Positions 1 to 6,297 of a stretch of DNA of 17,787 nt are shown one piece after another (within the stretch, counting starts at the first letter, position 1; each line of letters starts with the position of its first letter). Made by a program: the position numbers and the translations under genes. Origin of the DNA: an uncultured Collinsella sp. (lineage in GTDB: Bacteria > Actinomycetota > Coriobacteriia > Coriobacteriales > Coriobacteriaceae); NCBI GenBank assembly GCA_902490325.1, contig CABUDJ010000042.1, positions 1 through 17,787 on the forward strand. The letters are read 5' to 3'. The notes under the pieces were generated by a model. The model was given only the letters and a program-made list of their open reading frames with translations. It searched no databases and had not been told where the DNA came from.

Positions 1-43
1 GGGCGGCGGGCGGAGCATGGCCACCGGACCCATCGAAACACAT
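1..43 (-). CDS. Possible 5' end of a minus-strand gene, cut by the window edge
   Basis: On the minus strand an ATG at 43-41 opens a frame that stays open to the window edge and gives MCFDGSGGHAPPAA. An AAGGA lies nine bases upstream, a normal ribosome-site distance, and that is the main reason to list it. Only 14 residues are visible, so no family can be assigned. It would be divergent from the small gene at 318, with the GC hairpin at 73-105 in its leader. It may be a chance frame. Confidence 0.25.
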   Translation of the reverse strand, partial: MCFDGSGGHAPPAA

Positions 44-72
44 CTCCACCGTTCCTTCAACTGGGAAAACGG

Positions 73-105
73 CGCCCCCGGACCCCAGGAGGGGCCGCGG
101 GGGCG
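73..105. other. Strong GC-rich hairpin
   Basis: CGCCCCCG at 73-80 pairs with CGGGGGCG at 98-105, and inside it CCCC (83-86) pairs with GGGG (91-94) around an AGGA loop. Read on the minus strand the hairpin is followed by CCGTTTTCCC, so it could be a terminator or attenuator just ahead of the possible minus-strand gene. On the plus strand no T-run follows. Its role is undecided. Confidence 0.45.
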
Positions 106-280
106 TTCGGCTAACTGCGGGAACGGCCTATTTGCTCAATGTGTTCGGCTGAGATCGGAAATCAACCTTTTTGGCACTAAAATTGAATATTAGCCCTGTT
201 GACCGTGGGTGTTCTTTTTGCTATCACGCCATGCGGACACGCGCGTTCGCTCCGACACTCCAAAACCACAGTCTGTTCGC

Positions 281-310
281 TTTACAACATGCAAACATGC
301 GTTCGATAAT
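281..310 (+). promoter_or_regulatory. Promoter with embedded LexA-type SOS box
   Basis: TTTACA (281-286) and GATAAT (305-310) are separated by 18 bases and form a good sigma-70-type promoter. Between them, reaching into the -10, CAAACATGCGTTCG (292-305) matches the Gram-positive/actinobacterial LexA box CGAAC-N4-GTTCG at nine of ten fixed positions, and its centre ATGC fits the RNRY pattern. A repressor there would block RNA polymerase directly. The predicted transcription start (about 317) falls at the ATG at 318, implying a leaderless mRNA. LexA control is inferred from this one site. Confidence 0.5.
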
Positions 311-317
311 AGGAGAC

Positions 318-656
318 ATGGAATATCGACAGACAGATGGCAAAACTCGGCGCGTGCACAAGCAGTATGTGGACGTCGTGGCTCGCATCCTCGCGGGCGG
401 ACAGGTCGTGCCGGTCACCGTCTGCTGGGTCGACGGTCGTTGCTTTACGATTGACGAGATTGTCTCGACCGCTGGGTTTGGCCTGACGGTTCACGGCATC
501 CGTACGGCAACCTATAAGGTGCGTTTTGGCGGGCACGCGACCGAGTTGTATCTGGAGGACCAGACGCGCGAACGACCAGATGGCTCGCAGGCCCACCTGA
601 TGCGTTGGTGGGTGTGGGCATTCGACCGTACGCTTGAGGGCGAGCGCCGTAGGTAA
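318..656 (+). CDS. Small hypothetical protein, possibly SOS-regulated, DUF6504-like
   Basis: The 112-residue product begins MEYRQTDGK and is rich in beta-strand patterns (PVTVCWVDGRCF near residues 33-44, YKVRF, ELYLE) with a Trp-rich end (RWWVWAFD). The frame stays open upstream to a TTG at 171, but that extension has no ribosome site and runs through the promoter. The ATG at 318 was chosen because the -10 ends seven bases before it; AGGAG at 311-315 is too close (two bases) for normal use, so leaderless translation is likely. The spacing of Trp, Gly and hydrophobic residues recalls the small actinobacterial DUF6504 family, often found near ImuB-type Y-family polymerases. That resemblance is from memory and weak. 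The putative SOS box fits it, but no polymerase gene lies in view. Confidence 0.6.
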   Translation: MEYRQTDGKTRRVHKQYVDVVARILAGGQVVPVTVCWVDGRCFTIDEIVSTAGFGLTVHGIRTATYKVRFGGHATELYLEDQTRERPDGSQAHLMRWWVWAFDRTLEGERRR

Positions 657-702
657 GGACGCACGGCGTTCGGGTACAATGACAGGAATCTTGTCAGCTA
701 CT

Positions 703-726
703 GCGCCGTTATTTGTGGCGCTTTTT
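703..726 (+). terminator. Weak hairpin plus T5 just ahead of the BI-1 gene
   Basis: GCGCC (703-707) pairs with GGCGC (717-721) and is followed by five Ts (722-726). The stem is only five base pairs with a nine-base loop. It may end transcripts from the small gene at 318. It also lies between a possible -10 (TACAAT, 675-680, no clear -35) and the GAAAGGA ribosome site of the next gene, so it could sit in that gene's leader. Confidence 0.35.
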
Positions 727-740
727 GAAAGGACGAACCT

Positions 741-1436
741 ATGAACGATATCCAGGGCTATCAGAACGGCCCCGTCGAGAGCGGCGCAAGCCGCGCCAAG
801 GAGATGTCGCCGCGCGCGTACAATCTCACCATGTCTGCCCTGATCTTCTTGGGCTTTTGCGCCATGGGCGCCGGCGCCTACTTTACGAGCACCATGTCGT
901 TTGCGCGCATGATGATGAGCGGCGCCGCCTTGCCGCTGGTCTTTGGCTCGTTTATTTTGACCATCGTCGGCATGGTTATGATGTCGGCTGCTGCCAGCAA
1001 ACAGTCCGTGGGCCTGTCCCTTGTGGGCTACGTAATCTTTGCGAGTACCTTTGGCCTGACCGCGTCGTTTGGCCTTGCCAACTACGACCTGCCCACCATC
1101 AACACTGCCTTTATCGCCACGGCCGCCATCACCTTTGTCTTTGGCGCCTTGGGCGTGACGTTCCCCAAGTTTTTCCAGCGCGTATATGGCATCGGTTTTG
1201 GCATTCTGCTCGCCACTATTCTGGTTGAGATCGTGCTGATGTTCATGGGCGTCTCGCAGACCATCACCGACCTGATCGTGATCGTGGTGTTCGCCGGCTT
1301 TATTGGCTACGACACCTATGTTGCCACGACAGTGCCGCCTACACTGCCCAACGCCGTGCTTATGGCCTCTAACCTGTTCGTGGATATTATCAACGTGTTC
1401 CTGCGCATTCTGAACATCCTCGGCCGTCGCGACTAG
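741..1436 (+). CDS. Bax inhibitor-1 (BI-1/YetJ/YccA) family membrane protein
   Basis: The 231-residue protein has a short polar N-terminus (about 1-28) and seven hydrophobic segments, roughly at 30-50, 55-82, 88-112, 119-140, 148-170, 173-196 and 205-227. That is the topology and size of the bacterial BI-1 family. Family members are inner-membrane proteins; B. subtilis YetJ is a pH-sensitive calcium leak channel gated by two aspartates. Both seem present: D191 in GYDTY (helix six) and D215 in FVDIIN (helix seven), 24 residues apart, the same spacing as in YetJ (171 and 195). The start is fixed by GAAAGGA seven bases upstream. It is a single gene ended by the terminator at 1483. Family assignment is firm; calcium transport here is inferred. 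Confidence 0.88.
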   Translation: MNDIQGYQNGPVESGASRAKEMSPRAYNLTMSALIFLGFCAMGAGAYFTSTMSFARMMMSGAALPLVFGSFILTIVGMVMMSAAASKQSVGLSLVGYVIFASTFGLTASFGLANYDLPTINTAFIATAAITFVFGALGVTFPKFFQRVYGIGFGILLATILVEIVLMFMGVSQTITDLIVIVVFAGFIGYDTYVATTVPPTLPNAVLMASNLFVDIINVFLRILNILGRRD

Positions 1437-1482
1437 TGGCGAATTGCGGCGGTGCTTGCCGTGCATGCAAATCGATGCGAAA

Positions 1483-1508
1483 GGCGGTCCTTCGGGGCCG
1501 TCTTTTTT
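1483..1508 (+). terminator. Intrinsic terminator after the BI-1 gene
   Basis: GGCGGTCC and GGGCCGTC form an eight-pair stem (two G-U pairs) closed by a UUCG tetraloop (1491-1494), followed by six Ts (1503-1508). A textbook Rho-independent terminator. Confidence 0.9.
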
Positions 1509-1574
1509 GTACGCGACGGGGTATCATGGATGGGAAAAGCCGATAGCGGCAGAGACCGAGAAAGGTGACCACTT

Positions 1575-2708
1575 ATGGCAGACGTCGACAACAGGAACCG
1601 TAACCGCAGGTCCAACCGAGCGGGTCAGCCCAATCCCAAGCGCGAGGCCCGTGCCAAGGCCGCCGAGCGTCACGTGGCAACTGTGTCCGAAGCGTGCGCC
1701 AAGGATATCGAGCGTTCGCTTGCCGGTGTTCGCGAGTTTGACGGTATGCCTGCCGGCTTTGTCTCGGCGATGAAGGCCAAGGTTCAGAGTGCTGTGGCCA
1801 CCGAAGAACAGGTTGCCGAGGAGTCTGAGGCCGCCGAGGCCGAGACCGCTGAGGTTGCGTCCGCCGAGACCGAGGTTACGGCCGAGCCTGCACACGCAGA
1901 GGAGGCCACGGAGACCGAGTCCGCGCCTGCCGCCGAGGAGCCCGCTCCGGTCCTGCCCGAGGTCACCGTGCTCGACGCCTCTGCCACGCAGGCCATTCTG
2001 GATAACGGTCGTGGCTATGCGCAGTTCTGCGACATGGCCGTGCTCGCCTTTGCCTCGTTCACCAATCCGGGCGGTGGCTATATTCAGGGTTATCTGGGCC
2101 AGGAGGCCACGCTGTGCGCCGATTCGTATCTGTACAACGTTCTCGATAAGCAGCGCAAATGGTACGGCGAGAACCGTCGCCGCAACATCAACTGCGAGCT
2201 TTACCGAAACCGTGCGCTGGTGGTGCCTGCGGTGCGCTTCGACCGCAACCACGTGCATGCATACGCCGACGTGATCGTGGCCGCCGCGCCCAACGTTAAG
2301 CGCGCCCGCCAGGAGTATCGCGTGAGCGACGATGCTCTGCTGGATGCCCTGCGCGACCGCATTCGCTTTGTGCTTGCCATCTGCGACGAGCTAGGTCGCG
2401 AGAAGCTCGTGCTGGGCGCTTGGGGCTGCGACAACAACGGCTTTGACGCAGAGGCCGTGGCCGAGCTCTTCCGCAAGGAGCTCGCGTCGGGCGACTTTAA
2501 GGTCAAGCAAGTCTTCTTTGCCGTGCCTTCTACGCGCTGGGATGAGGATTTTGCCAAGTTCGAGCACGTGCTGGCAAACTTCCCCGAGCGCAACGAGGAG
2601 TCCTATGCCCAGGTTGCCGCTCGCGCTGCGGCAGCTCGCGCCGCCGAGCAGACCCAGGCTGCTACCGAGGATGATGAGGACGAGGACGATTGGCGCAAGT
2701 ACCTGTAA
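1575..2708 (+). CDS. Bacterial PARG-like (TIGR02452) macrodomain protein with altered QEE motif
   Basis: The 377-residue protein has three parts: a basic N-terminus (about 1-75), an Ala/Glu-rich region likely disordered (about 76-127), and a macrodomain-like core (about 128-335) with an acidic tail (DDEDEDD near 366-372). The core carries the signature of the bacterial poly(ADP-ribose) glycohydrolase family: FTNPGGG at 162-168, then QE at 176-177, and the late loop LGAWGCDNNGF (280-290). The family motif is GGG-X6-8-QEE and the second Glu is catalytic. Here GCC at 2106-2108 puts Ala at 178, so the motif is QEA. The protein may bind ADP-ribose without cleaving it, or use another residue. AAAGGTG at 1561-1567 sets the start. 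Family call good; activity doubtful. Confidence 0.8.
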   Translation: MADVDNRNRNRRSNRAGQPNPKREARAKAAERHVATVSEACAKDIERSLAGVREFDGMPAGFVSAMKAKVQSAVATEEQVAEESEAAEAETAEVASAETEVTAEPAHAEEATETESAPAAEEPAPVLPEVTVLDASATQAILDNGRGYAQFCDMAVLAFASFTNPGGGYIQGYLGQEATLCADSYLYNVLDKQRKWYGENRRRNINCELYRNRALVVPAVRFDRNHVHAYADVIVAAAPNVKRARQEYRVSDDALLDALRDRIRFVLAICDELGREKLVLGAWGCDNNGFDAEAVAELFRKELASGDFKVKQVFFAVPSTRWDEDFAKFEHVLANFPERNEESYAQVAARAAAARAAEQTQAATEDDEDEDDWRKYL

Positions 2709-2733
2709 TCGGTACGTGCTGACAGATAGGTCG

Positions 2734-2767
2734 AGCCGGCGGGAGAGGCTGCTTCCGTCGGCTTTTT
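2734..2767 (+). terminator. Intrinsic terminator after the PARG-like gene
   Basis: AGCCGGCGG (2734-2742) pairs with CCGTCGGCT (2755-2763) over nine positions including one G-U, with a 12-base loop, followed by TTTT (2764-2767). Confidence 0.85.
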
Positions 2768-2786
2768 ACTGAGCGAGGGGCTTACG

Positions 2787-3446
2787 ATGAAAAACGTTCT
2801 ATGCTTTGGCGACAGCAACACCTATGGTTACGATCCGGCGGGCATGCGCGACGGCACCGCGGTGCGCTATGCGCAGGATGTGCGCTGGTGCGGCGTGGCC
2901 CAACGTGACTTAGGCGAGGGCTGGCATGTAATTGAAGAAGGCCTCAACGGCCGCACGACGGTACGCGACGACATGTGCCATCTGGACACCAATCTTAACG
3001 GCATCCGCGCACTTCCGATGCTGCTCGAGGCCCATAAGCCGCTGGACGCCATTGTGATCATGCTGGGCACCAACGACTGTAAGACGGTCTTTAACGTGAC
3101 AGCTTCCGATATCGCCCGTGGCGCCATGGCGCTGATTCGCGCCGTCCGCGCGTTTCCGTGGACCGACGCTGCGCCTTGTCCACGCATTCTGCTGATGGCG
3201 CCTATCAAGATTAAGCCGCAGATCGCCGACGTATATATGACCGATTTTGACGAGCATTCCGTAGAAGCCTCGGAACATTTTGGTGAGTACTACGCGCATG
3301 TGGCTGAGCAGTTTGGCTGCGACTTTTTGAATGCAGCCGACTTTGCCGAGCCGGGCGATATCGACTATCTGCATATGATGCCCGAAAGCCATGAGAGCCT
3401 GGGTCACGCCGTGGCGGCCAAGCTCCAAGAGATGCTCGGAGAGTAG
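2787..3446 (+). CDS. SGNH/GDSL-family hydrolase (esterase/lipase type)
   Basis: The 219-residue protein has all four SGNH blocks: FGDSN at 7-11 with nucleophile S10, GLNGRTT at 52-58 giving the oxyanion Gly and Asn, GTND at 94-97, and DYLH at 193-196 supplying the catalytic Asp and His. There is no signal peptide, since block I begins at residue 7, so it is cytoplasmic. The layout matches small arylesterase or acetyl-xylan-esterase-like SGNH enzymes that act on acyl or acetyl esters; the substrate cannot be read from sequence. GAGGGG six bases before the ATG supports the start. It stands alone between two hairpins, with no sugar or lipid genes nearby to suggest a substrate. Confidence 0.88.
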   Translation: MKNVLCFGDSNTYGYDPAGMRDGTAVRYAQDVRWCGVAQRDLGEGWHVIEEGLNGRTTVRDDMCHLDTNLNGIRALPMLLEAHKPLDAIVIMLGTNDCKTVFNVTASDIARGAMALIRAVRAFPWTDAAPCPRILLMAPIKIKPQIADVYMTDFDEHSVEASEHFGEYYAHVAEQFGCDFLNAADFAEPGDIDYLHMMPESHESLGHAVAAKLQEMLGE

Positions 3447-3458
3447 CGCGACCCCAAA

Positions 3459-3492
3459 CCACCACAGAAGTTCCCCTTGTGGTGGCTTGTTT
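3459..3492 (+). terminator. Hairpin after the SGNH hydrolase gene
   Basis: CCACCACA (3459-3466) pairs perfectly with TGTGGTGG (3478-3485), followed by CTTGTTT. It is a moderate terminator. Its right half, TCCCCTTGTGGTGGCTTG, is nearly the same as TCCCCTTTGCGGTGGCTTG at the other end of this gap, so the two hairpins appear to be one repeat family. Confidence 0.65.
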
Positions 3493-3502
3493 CGTTGCTT
3501 TG

Positions 3503-3718
3503 TCTCGATCTGTGACAGTTGTAAGGCCGAAAACGGGCTAGATGTTACAGATTAAGATTATTTAGGCCGATATCGGTCGTTTGTCTCGATCTGTAACATC
3601 TAGGGTCGATTTTGCCGAGTTACTGTTACAGATCGAGATTTTCTTCTCAGCGGAATTTGAATGTCTCAATCTGTAACAGGTGGGTCGAAAAATGGGCTCT
3701 AACTGTTACAGATTGAGA
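3503..3718. repeat. Array of three palindromic units (six 15-bp motifs, alternating strands)
   Basis: A 15-bp motif, consensus TCTCGATCTGTAACA, occurs at 3503, 3584 and 3664 on the plus strand and as its reverse complement at 3543, 3624 and 3704. Starts are spaced 40, 41, 40, 40 and 40 bases. Units two and three are perfect inverted repeats; unit one has a few changes. Each unit is 55 bases: 15-base arm, exactly 25-base centre, 15-base arm. The centres vary in sequence but share a pattern like GGTCGAAAAnnGGGC, partly inverted in unit two. The spacers between units are 26 and 25 bases. This regularity suggests an expanding repeat family or a multi-site protein target. It resembles bacterial REP/palindromic-unit clusters in style but cannot be matched to a named family here. 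Confidence 0.85.
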
Positions 3719-3730
3719 TATATGCAGGAA

Positions 3731-3763
3731 CCACCGTAAAGGTGCTTGTCCCCTTTGCGGTGG
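3731..3763. terminator. 12-bp hairpin downstream of thiD
   Basis: CCACCGTAAAGG (3731-3742) pairs with CCTTTGCGGTGG (3752-3763) at all 12 positions including one wobble, with a nine-base loop. It lies 16 bases past the thiD stop on the minus strand. No long T-run follows on either side, so termination would rest on stem strength. It is related in sequence to the hairpin at 3459. Confidence 0.55.
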
Positions 3764-3778
3764 CTTGGGCTGCGAATC

Positions 3779-4609
3779 TTAATACTGCCACATGTGGTTG
3801 ACGGGGCCGGAGCCTTTGCCCATGTCAAAGCCGGCGGCCAGAGCGCCGGTTAGGTAGGCCTTGCCCGCGTTGACGGCGTCGGCAAGATCCATGCCCTGCG
3901 CCAGCGCGCAGGCGATGGCGGACGAGAGCGTGCAGCCGGTGCCGTGTGTGTTGTCGGTCTCGATGCGCTTGTGGCGGAACCACGTGGTGAGTGGATCTCC
4001 CAGATGGTTGCCCTCGTCATCGAGTGGCGCGGGTTCGGCCAGTACATCGTTGGCCTCGTTGACAAGATGCCCACCCTTAACGAGGGATGCGCAACCAAAG
4101 CGGCGGGTGAGGAGCATGGCAGCATTTTGCTGCGTGCGCTCGGAGTCGACCTCGTAGTCGAGCAGGGCCATGGCCTCGGGAATATTGGGCGTGATAACCG
4201 TCGCTAGCGGGAACAGGCGGCGGGTGAGCGCCTCGGCGGCATCTTCGGCAATCAGCCGTGCGCCCGAGGTGGCTACCATGACGGGGTCGACTACCACGTT
4301 TGTCGCGTTCCAAGCGCTCAGGCGGTCGGCGATAACCTCGATAATCTCGGCAGAGGAAACCATGCCAATCTTGACGGCGTTGGGGCGGATATCGTCAAAA
4401 ACGGCATCGATCTGTGCCGCGACAATATCCGGGGAGATGTTCTGCACGGCGGTGACGCCCAGGGTGTTCTGTGCGGTGATAGCGGTGATGGCCGTCTCGG
4501 CATACAGGCGGTGCGCCGTGATGGTCTTGATGTCGGCCTGAATGCCGGCGCCACCGCTGGAATCGGATCCTGCGATGGATAGAACGGCAGGTACCTTACT
4601 GCGATCCAT
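3779..4609 (-). CDS. thiD: Hydroxymethylpyrimidine/phosphomethylpyrimidine kinase
   Basis: The enzyme phosphorylates HMP and then HMP-P to HMP-PP, the pyrimidine half of thiamin, in the cytoplasm. At 276 residues it is the usual length and has the ribokinase-like motifs in order: SIAGSDSSGGAG at 11-22 (substrate loop), VVVDPVM at 105-111, TPNIPEA at 140-146, VKGGH at 177-181 with K178, and the anion-hole sequence THGTGC at 221-226 with C226. AGGGAG five bases before the ATG fits the start. It follows thiC on the same strand after a 182-base gap with a hairpin and its own perfect TATAAT, so it is probably transcribed at least partly on its own. No TPP riboswitch lies directly ahead of it. The thiC-thiD pairing supports the name. 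Confidence 0.95.
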   Translation of the reverse strand: MDRSKVPAVLSIAGSDSSGGAGIQADIKTITAHRLYAETAITAITAQNTLGVTAVQNISPDIVAAQIDAVFDDIRPNAVKIGMVSSAEIIEVIADRLSAWNATNVVVDPVMVATSGARLIAEDAAEALTRRLFPLATVITPNIPEAMALLDYEVDSERTQQNAAMLLTRRFGCASLVKGGHLVNEANDVLAEPAPLDDEGNHLGDPLTTWFRHKRIETDNTHGTGCTLSSAIACALAQGMDLADAVNAGKAYLTGALAAGFDMGKGSGPVNHMWQY

Positions 4610-4655
4610 GTTCGCTCCCTTGTTCGGTCGGAATCAAATGGGTCTATAAGCCAGC

Positions 4656-4661
4656 ATTATA
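4656..4661 (-). promoter_or_regulatory. -10 box of a possible thiD promoter
   Basis: On the minus strand the exact consensus TATAAT lies 46 bases before the thiD ATG. The hexamer 17 bases further upstream, CATAGA, is a poor -35. The hexamer directly follows the thiC terminator hairpin, a sensible place for a separate thiD promoter. Confidence 0.4.
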
Positions 4662-4666
4662 AAGAT

Positions 4667-4696
4667 GCCCGGGCCGACTCTATGTCGAACCCGGGC
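4667..4696 (-). terminator. Hairpin between thiC and thiD
   Basis: GCCCGGG (4667-4673) pairs with CCCGGGC (4690-4696). Read in the thiC direction it is followed by ATCTTTATAATGC, a modest T-rich tail. It is a likely, possibly partial, terminator for thiC. Confidence 0.5.
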
Positions 4697-4791
4697 GGGC
4701 GATGCAATCTTTACGCAAATGCAAGCAAATGTTCACACGTCAACAATTGACAGGCACCGGCTCGCCGCCAGAAGCGGCCGCGGCGACAGGG

Positions 4792-6126
4792 CTAGTCCTC
4801 CATGCCGAGGTCGATCGTGGTGCCCTCGAAGATTTTGTTGACGGTGCGGACGGCGCACATCTTGCCACACATGGTGCAAGTGCCCTCGGTGGCGGCGGGG
4901 GACTCCTCGTAGCGCTTCTTGCCCGTAACCGGGTCGAGCGCGCACTTCCACATGGCGTCCCAGTCGAGCTTGCGGCGTGCCTGGCCCATCTTGTCGTCCA
5001 TGTCGCGGGCGTGGGGCACCTTTTTGGCGATGTCGGCGGCGTGTGCGGCGATCTTGGTGGCCATGAGGCCGTCGAGCACATCCTGGGCGTTGGGCAGGCA
5101 TAGGTGCTCTGCCGGTGTCACGTAGCACAGGAATTCGGCACCGGAGCTGGCGGAGATGGCGCCGCCGATGGCAGCGGTGATGTGGTCGTAACCCACGCCG
5201 ATATCGGTCACCAGCGGCCCGAGCACATAGAACGGAGCATTGTGGCACAGGCGCTTCTGCAGTTTCATGTTGGCGGCGATCTCGTCGAGCGCCATGTGAC
5301 CCGGGCCCTCGACCATGACCTGGACGCCGGCGGCCCAAGCGCGCTTGCACAGCTTGCCCAGCTCGATCATCTCGGCGGTCTCGGTGGCGTCGTTGGAGTC
5401 GTAGAGGCAGCCCGGGCGGCAGGAGTCGCCGAGCGAAATCGTCACGTCGTACTCGTGGCAAATCTCGAGCAACTCGTCGTAGAACTCATAGAACGGGTTC
5501 TCGTTACCGGTGACCTCCATCCAGCCAAACAGCAGTGAGCCGCCGCGGCTCACGATGTTCATCAGGCGGCCGGTCTCCTTAAAGGTCTTGGTGACCGACT
5601 TGTTGATGCCGCAGTGAATGGTCATAAAGTCCACGCCGTCCTCGGCATGCGCACGCACGACTTCGAACAGGTCGTCCTTGGTGAGCTTGACCAGCGGCTT
5701 TTCCATGTAGCCGATGGCGTCGTACATGGGGACGGTGCCTACCATGAGCGGCGTCTCGTCGATGAGCTGTTGGCGGAACTGGCGCGTCTTGCCCGAGTTG
5801 GAGAGGTCCATGATGGCGTCGGCGCCAAAGTCCTCGGCGATCTTGACCTTCTTCCATTCCTCGGTGGCATCGGCCTTGTCGCCCGAGATGCCCAAGTTCA
5901 CGTTGACCTTGGTGGAAAGGCCCTCGCCGACACCAAAGGCGCGCATGCCCTTTTTGATATGCACGATGTTGGCGGGAATGGCGATGCGGCCGTCGGCCAC
6001 GCGCTCGCGGATGTACTCGGGGTCGCGATGCTCGCGCTCGGCGACTTCCTTCATCTGCGGCGTGATCTGCCCGGCACGGGCGAAGTCGATTTGCGTGACG
6101 AGCTTGGGCTCGGTCTGTGTGCTCAT
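4792..6126 (-). CDS. thiC: Phosphomethylpyrimidine synthase ThiC
   Basis: ThiC is a radical-SAM enzyme that rearranges aminoimidazole ribotide into HMP-P, the committed step for the thiamin pyrimidine. The start at 6126 (MSTQTEP) gives 444 residues, the short bacterial form. It was preferred over an in-frame ATG 24 bases upstream because GGGAG lies eight bases before it and the upstream ATG is inside the riboswitch. Recognisable stretches include IPANIVH, TVPMYDA, MTIHCG, SRGGS, DSCRPGC and VEGPGH. The C-terminal cluster motif is C417-X2-C420-X3-C424 (CTMCGKMC), one residue shorter in the second gap than the CX2CX4C of the E. coli-type enzyme. A TPP riboswitch overlaps its ribosome site, so thiamin pyrophosphate should shut it off. 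Confidence 0.97.
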   Translation of the reverse strand: MSTQTEPKLVTQIDFARAGQITPQMKEVAEREHRDPEYIRERVADGRIAIPANIVHIKKGMRAFGVGEGLSTKVNVNLGISGDKADATEEWKKVKIAEDFGADAIMDLSNSGKTRQFRQQLIDETPLMVGTVPMYDAIGYMEKPLVKLTKDDLFEVVRAHAEDGVDFMTIHCGINKSVTKTFKETGRLMNIVSRGGSLLFGWMEVTGNENPFYEFYDELLEICHEYDVTISLGDSCRPGCLYDSNDATETAEMIELGKLCKRAWAAGVQVMVEGPGHMALDEIAANMKLQKRLCHNAPFYVLGPLVTDIGVGYDHITAAIGGAISASSGAEFLCYVTPAEHLCLPNAQDVLDGLMATKIAAHAADIAKKVPHARDMDDKMGQARRKLDWDAMWKCALDPVTGKKRYEESPAATEGTCTMCGKMCAVRTVNKIFEGTTIDLGMED

Positions 6127-6130
6127 TGGC

Positions 6131-6225
6131 ACGGCTCCCTTCGTTGGCATTACCCATATCAGGTTTGCGGGTCAGGGCGGGCGCGCCCAATCTCAGCCTG
6201 CCGTCTTGTCCTGCAAGCTCCCCGT
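6131..6225 (-). ncRNA. TPP riboswitch (THI box) controlling thiC
   Basis: On the minus strand the conserved parts appear in order: ACGGGGAGC (6225-6217), CTGAGA (6196-6191), and ACCTGATATGGGTAATGCCA (6164-6145) followed by ACGAAGGGAG. ACGG at the 5' end pairs with CCGT (6134-6131) to close helix P1. The GGGAG of the 3' conserved block is also the thiC Shine-Dalgarno, eight bases from the ATG. TPP binding should therefore hide the ribosome site; no separate terminator hairpin lies between aptamer and gene, which points to translational control. Confidence 0.95.
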
Positions 6226-6241
6226 TTATGTAATGGGCTCA

Positions 6242-6247
6242 AGTATA
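6242..6247 (-). promoter_or_regulatory. -10 box ahead of the TPP riboswitch
   Basis: On the minus strand TATACT (complement of 6242-6247) lies 16 bases before the riboswitch 5' end, so transcription would begin about ten bases before the aptamer. A possible -35, TTGGCC (6272-6267), is 19 bases away and weak. Confidence 0.45.
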
Positions 6248-6297
6248 GCCTGAATGGGTACGATTGGGCCAACGAGCGTGCCTGTGGGGAGGCGAAC

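Larger units (their letters stand above)
3447..3778. other. Gene-free gap between the hydrolase and thiD, filled with repeats
   Basis: These 332 bases hold no plausible coding frame on either strand. The content is the hairpin at 3459, the alternating palindrome array at 3503-3718, and the hairpin at 3731. The array is AT-richer than the flanking genes. The genes on both sides converge here, so no promoter is needed in the gap and none was seen. Confidence 0.8.

Noticed and set aside
171..317. Longer form of the small protein from a TTG at 171
   Set aside because: No ribosome site, and the extension covers the promoter and LexA-type box.
3503..3718. CRISPR-like pattern of 15-base repeats with 25-base variable spacers
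   Set aside because: The repeats alternate orientation, the spacers are related to one another, the repeat is too short and no cas gene is present.
4715..4731. Iteron-like pair GCAAATG at ten-base spacing
   Set aside because: Only two short copies; no other origin features nearby.
4702..5103. Plus-strand frames opposite thiC and thiD, and similar long antisense frames elsewhere
   Set aside because: High GC at third positions leaves the opposite strand open; these have no ribosome sites and the sense genes are secure.
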